Assembly (NCBI GenBank): GCA_003509065.1
Contig: DODG01000330.1
Location: 1 to 14,817 of the forward strand
DNA: 14,817 nt
Source of the DNA: Acidobacteriota bacterium
GTDB lineage: Bacteria > Acidobacteriota > Vicinamibacteria > Vicinamibacterales > UBA823
Direction of reading: 5' to 3'
Shown piece by piece: positions 1 through 7,197 of this stretch. The position numbers and the translations under genes were made by a program. Position 1 is the first letter of the stretch. Each line of letters opens with the position of its first letter. The notes under the pieces are model-generated. The model was not told the origin of the DNA and searched no databases. It worked only from the letters and a program-made list of their open reading frames with translations.

Positions 1-1
1 A

Positions 2-142
2 ACAGAAGATGTCGGCACTCTTGAAGCTGGCAAGTGGGCGGACCTGTTAGTTCTCTCGGCTGATCCGCTAGACGACATCCTGAACACCCGTGCCATTGAA
101 TCCGTATGGATCGCTGGAAATCAGATTCCAACCTTAAACTAA
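2..142 (+). CDS. amidohydrolase-family protein, C-terminal end (partial)
   Basis: This is the last 46 codons and the TAA stop of a gene that begins before the window. The visible residues contain the segment GTLEAGKWADLLVLSADPL followed by a short beta-rich tail ending in IAGNQIPTLN. That layout is typical of the C-terminal beta-sandwich of metal-dependent amidohydrolases (imidazolonepropionase-like and related cyclic amidases). In these the phrase G-x-aDlvvl-DP-L recurs just before the end. The metal-binding barrel is outside the window, so neither substrate nor catalytic competence can be judged. It converges on the metallo-beta-lactamase-fold gene, with 62 bases between the stops. Family call is fairly secure; specific function is unknown. 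Confidence 0.75.
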   Translation, partial: TEDVGTLEAGKWADLLVLSADPLDDILNTRAIESVWIAGNQIPTLN

Positions 143-158
143 GTATTTTCGCGTGTCG

Positions 159-179
159 TTAGTTTCGTGTTTAAACTAA
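159..179. terminator. AT-rich hairpin between convergent genes
   Basis: TTAGTTT (159-165) and AAACTAA (173-179) form a perfect 7-bp inverted repeat around a 7-base loop. It lies in the short space between two convergent genes, so it could end transcripts from either side. The stem is AT-rich and has no clear T-run after it, so as an intrinsic terminator it would be weak. The nine-base string TTAAACTAA inside it also occurs at 134-142, across the stop codon of the upstream gene. Confidence 0.35.
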
Positions 180-204
180 AGCGCGCCCGCTGAGTGCGTT
201 CACG

Positions 205-1161
205 TTAATTCTCAGCCTCGAATTGTTTCTTCCAGTACCGAAACAGGCCAAGCCAACACATGTCAAGTGGTGCCGCCTCCAAGTAACGATGGGCGTCATC
301 GGCCGGCAAGTGTTGTCGCACGTGCTTTTCCATATCCGCGACAAAAGAGGCCATGTAATCCTCTTCGCTAGTGTTTTGTTGGATAACGCGACGAGCGATT
401 TCCGTCATTTCATCGAGATGTTGAATCAACAATCGCAAATGCACGGACGGCGCATTATGCGGTCCGAAATGGGTTAAGAATAAAGTCTCGGCGTGCCACG
501 AGTCGACCAGGGCAGCGGATTCCTTCCAGGCACGGATATCAATATCTGGCGGTGGTGTGGGAGGAAACACGTAAGGAGTCGGCCCAACCCGGATACCAGC
601 CACATCACCTACAAATGCGATGCTGCTGGAACGATCAAAATAGCTAACATGGTGTCGGGCATGACCGGGCGTGTAAGCCACTTCCAGATCCCGTTCTCCA
701 AATGTAATCCTCTCACCCCCTTTCAGTACGCGAAGATTAGCCTGCGGCACAGGTAAAACCTCACCCCACAAGCGGTCCATATCATCACCCCATACTTGTT
801 TGGCGCTGTCTAGGAGACGAGTCGGGTCAACCATGTGGCGGGCACCGCGTTCGTGGACATACACCTTGATACCAGGATTCTCTCGAACGAGGGCACCAGT
901 TGCACCAGCGTGGTCAAGGTGGATGTGGGTAAGTAGAACGGCGTCCAGATCTCGAATCCCAATACCACGTTGCGCCAGTGTCTCGCGTAACGTCGTGAGG
1001 CAAGTCGTTGGCCCAGGATCAACGAGCACTGTACCAGCTAGCCGGTGAATCACAGCCGTCGCAATAACCTGTCGATTGCCCTGAAAACAAAGGTCAATAT
1101 AGCCAATATCACGGGATAAATTAGTGAACGAAGATTCAGTCATTAATTTGTCTCTATTCAT
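205..1161 (-). CDS. metallo-beta-lactamase-fold hydrolase
   Basis: A 318-residue MBL-fold protein, probably a cytosolic binuclear zinc hydrolase; I see no signal peptide. The complete ligand set is visible: THIHLDHAG (H79, H81, D83, H84), H167 in TPGHARHH, D186 in FVGDVAG and H231 in LTHFG. The last 70 or so residues (about 250-318) form a helical extension not needed for the core fold. The substrate cannot be told; the family includes thioesterases, lactonases and sulfur-metabolism enzymes. The start at 1161 is the longest option. A second ATG seven codons in (1143) has AGAGA six bases upstream and is equally possible. It is divergent from the class V PLP enzyme with only 65 bases between, so the promoter regions must overlap. 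Confidence 0.9.
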   Translation of the reverse strand: MNRDKLMTESSFTNLSRDIGYIDLCFQGNRQVIATAVIHRLAGTVLVDPGPTTCLTTLRETLAQRGIGIRDLDAVLLTHIHLDHAGATGALVRENPGIKVYVHERGARHMVDPTRLLDSAKQVWGDDMDRLWGEVLPVPQANLRVLKGGERITFGERDLEVAYTPGHARHHVSYFDRSSSIAFVGDVAGIRVGPTPYVFPPTPPPDIDIRAWKESAALVDSWHAETLFLTHFGPHNAPSVHLRLLIQHLDEMTEIARRVIQQNTSEEDYMASFVADMEKHVRQHLPADDAHRYLEAAPLDMCWLGLFRYWKKQFEAEN

Positions 1162-1183
1162 CTTACTATCTCTAGGAGAAGGC

Positions 1184-1212
1184 TTGACGTTGGTGAAATG
1201 CTTTTCTATCTT
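1184..1212 (+). promoter_or_regulatory. candidate sigma70-type promoter for the PLP enzyme/cupin genes
   Basis: TTGACG at 1184-1189 and TATCTT at 1207-1212 are separated by exactly 17 bases. This matches the -35 and -10 consensus at five and four of six positions. Transcription would begin near 1219, about eight bases before the ATG at 1227. That would leave a very short leader, which fits the lack of a Shine-Dalgarno sequence there. This is a consensus match by eye only. Confidence 0.35.
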
Positions 1213-1226
1213 GTAAACATTGCTTT

Positions 1227-2396
1227 ATGTCAGCTTTAACACTTCCAGAGTTTCGCCGGCGTTTTCCATTGCTCGAACAGCGAACGTATTTGAATAACTG
1301 CTCAAAAGGGGCGTTGTCGACTGATGTCGAGGCAGCAATTCATTCGTTCGTCGAATCCTGGCATGCCTACGGCTCTCCATGGGAGCGCTGGCTAGACCAA
1401 ATGGAGCAACTTCGATCAACGTTTGCACGATCCATCGGCGCTGATTCGGATGAGGTTGCCATTCTCCCAAGTGCGTCGGTGGGTATTAGCGCGCTTGCCA
1501 GTGCCATGTCTTATAAGGACACACGGAATCACGTTGCGATAGGAGAATTCGAGTTTCCAACAATGACACAGATTTGGTTGGCGCAGCAGTCCCGCGGGGC
1601 CACGATCGAGTGGGTGCGGGCACATGGGAATGAACTTCCGTTAGAGAGTTATGCAACGACCATTAACGCGCGTACCTTGATCGTTCCCACAACTGACGTG
1701 TGCTACAAAAACGGTCATCGAACTGACATTGCGGGATTGGTCGCCTTGTGTCAAGACCGGGGTGCTTTAATCTTGTTGGACGACTACCAACGTACTGGTA
1801 CCGGACCTATTGATGTGCACGCACTTGGTGTCGATTTCATGGTTACCGGCTGCCAAAAATATCTGCTTGGACCGCCAGGCTTGGCGTTTCTGTATGTTCG
1901 ACGTGACCTACTTCCAAAATTTAAGCCGACACTAACCGGTTGGTTCGGCCGTGCAAACCCGTTTGACTTTGATATCCAGACTGTCACCTGGTCGTCTAGT
2001 GCTAGACGCTTCGAAGCCGGCACACCACCCATCCTAGACATTTACGCCGCCCAAGCTGGATTGGATCTACTGGAGGCCGTTGGTTACGCAGCCATCGAAG
2101 AGCAAATTGCTACCTTAACAAAACGGTTCACTGCCTGGGCGCGACAGGAAGGCTTCTCGGTAGCTACGCCACCCACTACCCGCAAACACAGCCCATTAGT
2201 TGTTTTACGATCAACCGACGCGCCTTTACTAGTGAGTCGTCTCGCGGCGCGGGGAGTCATCGTTTCGAGCCGTGACAATGGGTTGCGAGTGTCCTTCCAC
2301 GGATATAACGTAGAAGAGGATATCCTAGCGGTAATTGAAGCCCTGGAAACCGAAGTGTCGCTGCTCGAACGGGAAGAGGGTAACGTTAAAAATTGA
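1227..2396 (+). CDS. class V-fold PLP-dependent enzyme (aminotransferase / cysteine desulfurase-like)
   Basis: A 389-residue cytosolic fold-type I PLP enzyme. The N-terminus has the family phrase YLNNCSKGAL (21-30). The cofactor aspartate and glutamine are in LLDDYQ (D185, Q188), and the Schiff-base lysine is K211 in TGCQKYLLGPPG. A C-terminal small domain ends near residue 375. The family covers cysteine desulfurases, selenocysteine lyases, isopenicillin-N-epimerase-like proteins and kynureninase relatives. I cannot assign the substrate, and no Fe-S assembly gene is nearby to suggest sulfur transfer. The ATG at 1227 has no visible Shine-Dalgarno sequence, and a stop codon at 1194 excludes a much longer form. 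The double-cupin gene follows after 22 bases, so the two are probably co-transcribed and may serve one pathway. Confidence 0.88.
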   Translation: MSALTLPEFRRRFPLLEQRTYLNNCSKGALSTDVEAAIHSFVESWHAYGSPWERWLDQMEQLRSTFARSIGADSDEVAILPSASVGISALASAMSYKDTRNHVAIGEFEFPTMTQIWLAQQSRGATIEWVRAHGNELPLESYATTINARTLIVPTTDVCYKNGHRTDIAGLVALCQDRGALILLDDYQRTGTGPIDVHALGVDFMVTGCQKYLLGPPGLAFLYVRRDLLPKFKPTLTGWFGRANPFDFDIQTVTWSSSARRFEAGTPPILDIYAAQAGLDLLEAVGYAAIEEQIATLTKRFTAWARQEGFSVATPPTTRKHSPLVVLRSTDAPLLVSRLAARGVIVSSRDNGLRVSFHGYNVEEDILAVIEALETEVSLLEREEGNVKN

Positions 2397-2418
2397 AAGG
2401 TGAGGGAATGCTGTCAAC

Positions 2419-3174
2419 ATGGGTCGACTAGGGGGTGGCTGTCGTGTAATTGGTGTGAACGATGGCAAGCTCTACCAGGAAGGAACCCGGACACGTCGTC
2501 GCACAATTGGGTCGACTATTAATGCGCGTGACATTGAACAATCAGTTAGCCATTTCGACCAGGGTCTGTCTCCCGGTCAAGTGAATCCCACAAGCGAAGA
2601 AGTGCATTTTACCGTGGCAGGGTCGGGCGCTTGCTACATCAATGGTCATCGGTACGAACTTGAAGCCGGTTCAGCCGTTTATGTCCCTCCAGACGCTGAG
2701 TGCTGTTTTGACGCACCGTTCGGTGATTTGGAAATCGTCAGCGTCTGTTGTCCCCAAATCGCTAACTCCGTGTTTGACCTGCCACCCCGTACAACACCCA
2801 TTGATATACATAGTGCGATCCCGACGCGGTGTCTTCACGAGCGTGAGCGAGAATCACTCATGACGGGCATTCGATCGTTCAAACTCCTCGCTGATAAAAG
2901 TGTAGGCTGTCAGCGCGTCACACAATTCATCGGACTGATCCCGACCTCTGAAGCGCCACCGCATTACCACACCTATGAAGAAGCACTCTATGTTGTTGAG
3001 GGAAGGGGTGTAATGTGGGCCGATGGCAAGGAAGAACCGGTGGAACCTGGCACCTGTATCTACCTTCCACGCCAAGTCAGTCACTCGCTGAAAAATCTTG
3101 AGGCTACACCAATTCGTTTGCTCGGTGTTTTCCACCCGTCTGGCAGCCCAGCCGTTCGATACGGCGATGAGTGA
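2419..3174 (+). CDS. double-cupin protein with one degenerate metal site
   Basis: A 251-residue protein of two cupin barrels, at about residues 45-115 and 165-240. The second keeps the usual metal ligands: H182, H184 and E188 in PPHYHTYEE, and H222 in RQVSHSL. The first aligns by eye but has lost the histidines (SEEVHFTVAGSG instead of HxH...E), and C95 stands where the late histidine should be. This domain is instead rich in cysteine: C72, C95, C96, C110, C111. Bicupin architecture is found among dioxygenases, isomerases and ureidoglycine aminohydrolase-like enzymes, but nothing fixes the reaction. The ATG at 2419 has GGTGAGGG ending about a dozen bases upstream; an earlier ATG at 2408 runs into a stop. 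It follows the class V PLP gene closely, suggesting a shared pathway. Confidence 0.85.
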   Translation: MGRLGGGCRVIGVNDGKLYQEGTRTRRRTIGSTINARDIEQSVSHFDQGLSPGQVNPTSEEVHFTVAGSGACYINGHRYELEAGSAVYVPPDAECCFDAPFGDLEIVSVCCPQIANSVFDLPPRTTPIDIHSAIPTRCLHERERESLMTGIRSFKLLADKSVGCQRVTQFIGLIPTSEAPPHYHTYEEALYVVEGRGVMWADGKEEPVEPGTCIYLPRQVSHSLKNLEATPIRLLGVFHPSGSPAVRYGDE

Positions 3175-3242
3175 CAGCCTTGCCAGAACTTACTCTGCTT
3201 CAGCGTTCTGTAGTTTTGTCGTAAATCCTGTATCCTGTACAG

Positions 3243-3707
3243 ATGCTAAACCTAATTCTGATCCTTCATTCTCTGCTCCGTTGGGTTGCTATTGCATGCG
3301 GGCTCGTAGCGATTGGACGTGCCGCAGCGGGCTTAACCAAAACACCAGCTACATGGATTGAAAGCGACGCAAAATTCTCCAGACTGTTCGCTATTTCGCT
3401 TGATGTCCAGATGCTGCTGGGTATCCTAATGTATTTCAAATTCAGCACTATAACGACTTCGGCGTTTCAGAACATGGGTGAGGCAATGGGTAACTCCGTG
3501 GTCCGTTTCTGGATTGTCGAACACCCGACCATCATGCTCGTGGCGCTTGTGTTTGCGCATATTGGCGTCGCGCGAGCCCGTAAGATGGTCAATCCAAATG
3601 GTAAGCACCGAACAACACTGATCTTCCAAGGTATTTCCTTAGCCTTGATCCTTTACGGAACGACCTTGACTTGGTCACTTGCTGAACGGCCGTTGCTGCC
3701 ATTCTGA
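3243..3707 (+). CDS. small four-helix integral membrane protein with conserved-looking histidines
   Basis: A 154-residue hydrophobic protein with four predicted membrane helices at about 4-26, 47-67, 92-111 and 125-146. Noticeable elements are LHSLLRW at the start of helix 1 (H9), VEHP entering helix 3 (H94), H106 inside helix 3, and a KH pair in the loop before helix 4 (H122). From memory this matches uncharacterised small proteins of Bacteroidota and related phyla, sometimes labelled cytochrome b-like. Intramembrane histidines would allow heme binding, but nothing here proves it. No clear Shine-Dalgarno sequence precedes the ATG. The 68-base gap after the cupin gene permits either read-through or an independent promoter. 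The gene is real by coding character; its role is unknown. Confidence 0.75.
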   Translation: MLNLILILHSLLRWVAIACGLVAIGRAAAGLTKTPATWIESDAKFSRLFAISLDVQMLLGILMYFKFSTITTSAFQNMGEAMGNSVVRFWIVEHPTIMLVALVFAHIGVARARKMVNPNGKHRTTLIFQGISLALILYGTTLTWSLAERPLLPF

Positions 3708-3773
3708 CAAAGCCGCCTCAAATCCATACTTGCCGGAAGATGTTGTACTCCAGGGGAGACAAAACGCGGCTGG

Positions 3774-3791
3774 ACTCACCCCGAGGTGAGT
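3774..3791. terminator. hairpin between convergent genes
   Basis: ACTCACC (3774-3780) and GGTGAGT (3785-3791) are perfect inverted repeats around the loop CCGA. They lie in the 110-base space between the small membrane protein gene (+) and the E2 gene (-), which converge here. The stem is short but GC-containing, with a stable four-base loop. No strong T-run follows on either strand, so it may be a weak bidirectional terminator or an mRNA 3'-end stabiliser. Confidence 0.45.
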
Positions 3792-3817
3792 AACACAACA
3801 TTAATTAAAGCAAACTA

Positions 3818-5140
3818 TTAGGAAAGCTGCTCAAGCTGTTGTTTCACGCTCGCGAGATACTGAAACGCCAGCATGCCATCGACTGCACGATGATCGAAGG
3901 CAAGTGAGAGCATCATGATTGGCCTGATTGTAATACTGTCATCCACCACGACCGGACGGTTTACGACAGCGCCCAGACCGAGAATGGCGACTTGGGGCTG
4001 ATTAATAATTGGTGTTCCAGTGAGCCCGCCAAACACACCCGGGTTGGTCAATGTGAATGTTCCTCCTTGCACATCCTCAGGCTTAAGCTGCCGTGATCGA
4101 GCCCGGATTGCTAAATCCTTAATTGCACTAGCGAGTTCGACGCGAGAGAGCACGTTAGCTCCGTGAATCACTGGCACAATCAGTTCTCCCGTATCGGGTA
4201 ACGCAACGGCAACACTCAAATTGACGGCTGGCTTGAGAACAATATCATCTCCCACTACAGAAGCATTCAACGCTGGAAACTCTTCAAGAGCCTTGACCAC
4301 CGCTTCACCCACCAGCACCGTATAGGTCAACGGCGCACCTGCTGTGGCCGCAAACTGCTCACCGTCGCGTTCAATAAGTGCTTTGACGTGAGACATGTCG
4401 CATTCATTCATTGCCGTAGCGTGAGGACTGATTTTGGTTGACCAACTCATGTGCTTTGCGATTTTCCGACGGATTGGAGTCATCGGGACACGTTCGTCTT
4501 CAGGCTTTGGTTGATAGATATACTCGGCAGGTGGATTCGCCAGACTGCCTCGCGAAACCATTGGACCTGTGGAATCATCTGCGTGGTTCTTGAGATACTG
4601 CTCAACGTCTCGTTTCGTTAAGCGCCCACCATGGCCAGAACCTTGTATATCACTCAAGGTCTTAAGTGTGACGTTCTCACGCCGAGCCAACGCAAGCACG
4701 GCAGGGCTGAAAGACTGGCCAGTTTCACTGGAAGTCGACCTTCCAGCTGATCTTTGTGTTCGCTTAAAAGACACCAATTGAACAGGTTTTTTGGTACGAA
4801 AATGTGCGGAGGCGTTGACATCTCCCTCCTTTGAATCAGTGTCAGTCTGTGAGGTGTTTGTGAGTAGAGGGTCGGACTGCGCCGATTCCACCGTGGTATC
4901 CGAATCCGCCACCTCGACTTCTGCCACTGTTGCCCCTACGTCGACTGTTTCACCTTCGGCTACAAGAATTGTCTTGAGCATACCGGATGCCGGTGAAGGT
5001 ACCTCCGTATCAACTTTATCGGTGGTAATTTCAAAAAGAGGCTCGTCCCGCTCCACCTGATCTCCAGCAGCTTTCAGCCACTTAATGATTGTTCCTTCGG
5101 CGATGGATTCACCCATCTGAGGCATTACAACTTTGATCAT
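3818..5140 (-). CDS. dihydrolipoamide acyltransferase (E2) of a 2-oxo acid dehydrogenase complex
   Basis: This 440-residue protein is the core of the complex. It carries the acyl group on lipoate and passes it to coenzyme A in the cytosol. One lipoyl domain spans residues 1-78, with the lipoylated K42 in TTDKVD. A flexible Ser/Thr/Asp-rich linker runs from about 80 to 140. The peripheral-subunit-binding domain is at about 144-185 (FSPAVLALARREN to KRDVEQYL). The catalytic domain follows from about 215, with H417 and D421 in DHRAVDG near the C-terminus. One lipoyl domain and this length fit branched-chain-type complexes, but pyruvate cannot be excluded. It is the last of five co-directional genes, 28 bases after E1beta. 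GGAG lies about 15 bases before the ATG, so the ribosome site is weak. No E3 gene is in the window. Confidence 0.95.
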   Translation of the reverse strand: MIKVVMPQMGESIAEGTIIKWLKAAGDQVERDEPLFEITTDKVDTEVPSPASGMLKTILVAEGETVDVGATVAEVEVADSDTTVESAQSDPLLTNTSQTDTDSKEGDVNASAHFRTKKPVQLVSFKRTQRSAGRSTSSETGQSFSPAVLALARRENVTLKTLSDIQGSGHGGRLTKRDVEQYLKNHADDSTGPMVSRGSLANPPAEYIYQPKPEDERVPMTPIRRKIAKHMSWSTKISPHATAMNECDMSHVKALIERDGEQFAATAGAPLTYTVLVGEAVVKALEEFPALNASVVGDDIVLKPAVNLSVAVALPDTGELIVPVIHGANVLSRVELASAIKDLAIRARSRQLKPEDVQGGTFTLTNPGVFGGLTGTPIINQPQVAILGLGAVVNRPVVVDDSITIRPIMMLSLAFDHRAVDGMLAFQYLASVKQQLEQLS

Positions 5141-5168
5141 GGCTTAGTTTTTAGTCTCCGTTACTAGT

Positions 5169-6143
5169 TTAGTATCCAAGGACCTTACAAGCAGCATTGT
5201 AAATCTTCTCTGGGTTCGGAAGCATTGCATCTTCAAGTGGTGCAGCAAACGGCGCCGGCACATCGAGGGCGGCAACGCGAGTAACTGGGGCATCAAGAAC
5301 ATCAAATGCTTCCTGCGCGATGATCGCTGCTACCTCACCGCCAAAACCACCTGTCAGCTGAGCCTCGTGCACCACAAGGGCTCTTGAGGTCTTCCGAACG
5401 CTCTCAAGAAAAGTATTCCGGTCGAGTGGACTCAAACTACGTAGATCAATTACTTCACATTCAGCCCCTTCTTTTGATAACCGTTCAGCAACGTCCAGCG
5501 ATGCATGCACCATGGCACCATAAGTAACGATCGTTAAGTCCGAGCCTTTTCGCTTAATATCGGCCACACCCAGTGGCACGATGTAATCTTCGTCGGGCAC
5601 GTCTTCCTTGATGCGTCTGTACAGATGTTTGTGTTCGAAATAGATGACTGGGTTATTGTCGCGAATGGCCGCTTTAAGAAGGCCTTTCGCATCGTAGGGT
5701 GTCGATGGCTGCACTACCTTTAATCCAGGGACGTGCGTAAACCAAGCTTCAGGGTTTTGTGAATGATACGGGCCGCCTCTGAAACCTCCACCTGATGGAC
5801 ACCGAAAAACTACAGGCATAGGAATACCCCAGCGGTAATAGTTCTTTGCGGCGTAGTTCACGATTTGGTCGAATGCACACGCTATGAAATCAGCGAATTG
5901 GAACTCTACAACCGGACGAAGTCCCTCAACCGCTGCTCCGCAGGCTGCCCCAGTGAAGCCACTTTCACTTATTGGTGTATCGATCACTCGATCGGCCCCA
6001 AACTCTTCCAAGAAACCTCGAGTCACCTTGAACGCACCACCAAAGACAGCAATATCCTCACCCAAAAGAATGACGTCTGAATCGCGCTGCATTTCTTCGC
6101 GAAGACCTTGGCTAATAGCCTCTAAGTAAGTGATAACCGCCAT
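5169..6143 (-). CDS. 2-oxo acid dehydrogenase E1 component, beta subunit
   Basis: A 324-residue transketolase-like subunit that pairs with E1alpha to decarboxylate a 2-oxo acid on thiamine diphosphate and load the acyl group on E2. Visible landmarks are LLGEDIAVFGG (27-36), the TPP-contacting glutamate E60 in TPISESGFTG, and the active-site histidine H127 in GGPYHSQ. The C-terminal domain starts near residue 200. The length is normal for heterotetrameric E1 (about 325). It starts 18 bases after the E1alpha stop and ends 28 bases before E2, so the three subunits are almost certainly translated from one mRNA. The heterotetrameric form is shared by branched-chain, acetoin and many pyruvate dehydrogenases; the substrate is not fixed by these motifs. 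Confidence 0.95.
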   Translation of the reverse strand: MAVITYLEAISQGLREEMQRDSDVILLGEDIAVFGGAFKVTRGFLEEFGADRVIDTPISESGFTGAACGAAVEGLRPVVEFQFADFIACAFDQIVNYAAKNYYRWGIPMPVVFRCPSGGGFRGGPYHSQNPEAWFTHVPGLKVVQPSTPYDAKGLLKAAIRDNNPVIYFEHKHLYRRIKEDVPDEDYIVPLGVADIKRKGSDLTIVTYGAMVHASLDVAERLSKEGAECEVIDLRSLSPLDRNTFLESVRKTSRALVVHEAQLTGGFGGEVAAIIAQEAFDVLDAPVTRVAALDVPAPFAAPLEDAMLPNPEKIYNAACKVLGY

Positions 6144-6161
6144 AAAATTAGCTCGTAGTGT

Positions 6162-7184
6162 TCAAGGAGCAAAAACCCTCTGGCCGACTGACTCAGGATC
6201 TGGTTCGGGTTGTGCTTCTGCCCATATCACAGCAGCATCAATCACTTCTGTGCACTCGTTATCTAGCGCCTGTATCGCAGCCTTACCAAAGCCGTCCGCC
6301 CCGCACAGATACTCTCGAAACAAGCGAAGAGGGTCCCGCCGCTCCCAGAATGTCCGTAACTCAGCATCCACATACCCCATGTCATCGTGCTCACCGTGAC
6401 CATGCGTACGAAAGGTCTTAAATTCCACCAGGTACGGACCCTTACCGGCACGTGCATGATCAATGGCGCGCTTCGCCACACGGCGAACCTCGAAGATATC
6501 GTTTCCGAAGGCAATTTCAGACGGAATATTGAATGCAGGTGCTCGATCAGCTACGTTCGCTACTGGCATCTGTTTATCGACGGGCGTGGAGTAGGCAAAG
6601 CAGTTGTTTTCAACAATGACGACCAATGGGAGTTTATGGATAGCGGCGAAATTCAACCCTTCATAAAAATCGCCTGGACTGGTCGCCCCATCCCCAGTAA
6701 AAGCGACGTAGACACGAGGCTGTTTCTTGATCTTAAAAGCCAATGCAAAGCCAGCACCAGAAGGAATCCATGAGGCCATCGACCCATTGTGATAGGGCGC
6801 TATCCCATATCGTTCTATATCGGCCAAAAACAAACCTAGCTCGCGACCATGGGACGGAGGAACATCACGACCCAGCCAACGAGCAATTACCTGTTTCGGT
6901 TCGACTCCGCGTAGAAACCAGCCGGCCAGTCCCCGTGCCACTGTTGAAAAATAGTCATTTGGCTGGAGTAGGCTCACTGCGCCAGTACAAATCGCCTCCT
7001 GGCCGATGCCTAAGTAAACGGCGCCAGTAATTTTTCCTTGCCGATAGAGTGCCGCCAATTTTTGGTCACACTTCCGAGCCAACGTCATTGCCCGGTACCA
7101 CGCGGTCAGCTGTTCTGGTGCAAGGATTTCGTCAGGTTTGATGGTGGTGCGATCGAGTGTCGAGTCAAGGAAAGACGTGTCCAT
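6162..7184 (-). CDS. 2-oxo acid dehydrogenase E1 component, alpha subunit
   Basis: A 340-residue subunit that supplies the thiamine-diphosphate and Mg2+ site of E1. The cofactor motif runs from GDG (164-166) to NN (193-194), the expected spacing of roughly 30 residues. The flexible active-site loop reads RTHGHGEHDD (259-268) in place of the serine-containing HGHS-type loop of mitochondrial enzymes, so the phosphorylatable serine position is not kept. The loop is similar to that in bacterial branched-chain-type E1alpha proteins I remember. It starts 13 bases after the stop of the second M16 gene without a good Shine-Dalgarno sequence, which suggests dependence on translation of the preceding gene. 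E1beta follows after 18 bases. Confidence 0.95.
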   Translation of the reverse strand: MDTSFLDSTLDRTTIKPDEILAPEQLTAWYRAMTLARKCDQKLAALYRQGKITGAVYLGIGQEAICTGAVSLLQPNDYFSTVARGLAGWFLRGVEPKQVIARWLGRDVPPSHGRELGLFLADIERYGIAPYHNGSMASWIPSGAGFALAFKIKKQPRVYVAFTGDGATSPGDFYEGLNFAAIHKLPLVVIVENNCFAYSTPVDKQMPVANVADRAPAFNIPSEIAFGNDIFEVRRVAKRAIDHARAGKGPYLVEFKTFRTHGHGEHDDMGYVDAELRTFWERRDPLRLFREYLCGADGFGKAAIQALDNECTEVIDAAVIWAEAQPEPDPESVGQRVFAP

Positions 7185-7197
7185 TAGTAATATTAAC

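Noticed and set aside
169..176. GTTTAAAC palindrome as a possible attachment or operator site
   Set aside because: It is a by-product of the larger AT-rich hairpin and there is no integrase or repeat partner nearby.
6387..6773. Open frame of 128 codons on + inside E1alpha
   Set aside because: It is antisense to a gene with intact TPP motifs; its translation shows no family signature.
3818..7184. E1alpha-E1beta-E2 as a novel complex
   Set aside because: All catalytic motifs are standard for heterotetrameric 2-oxo acid dehydrogenases; absence of a linked E3 gene is common.
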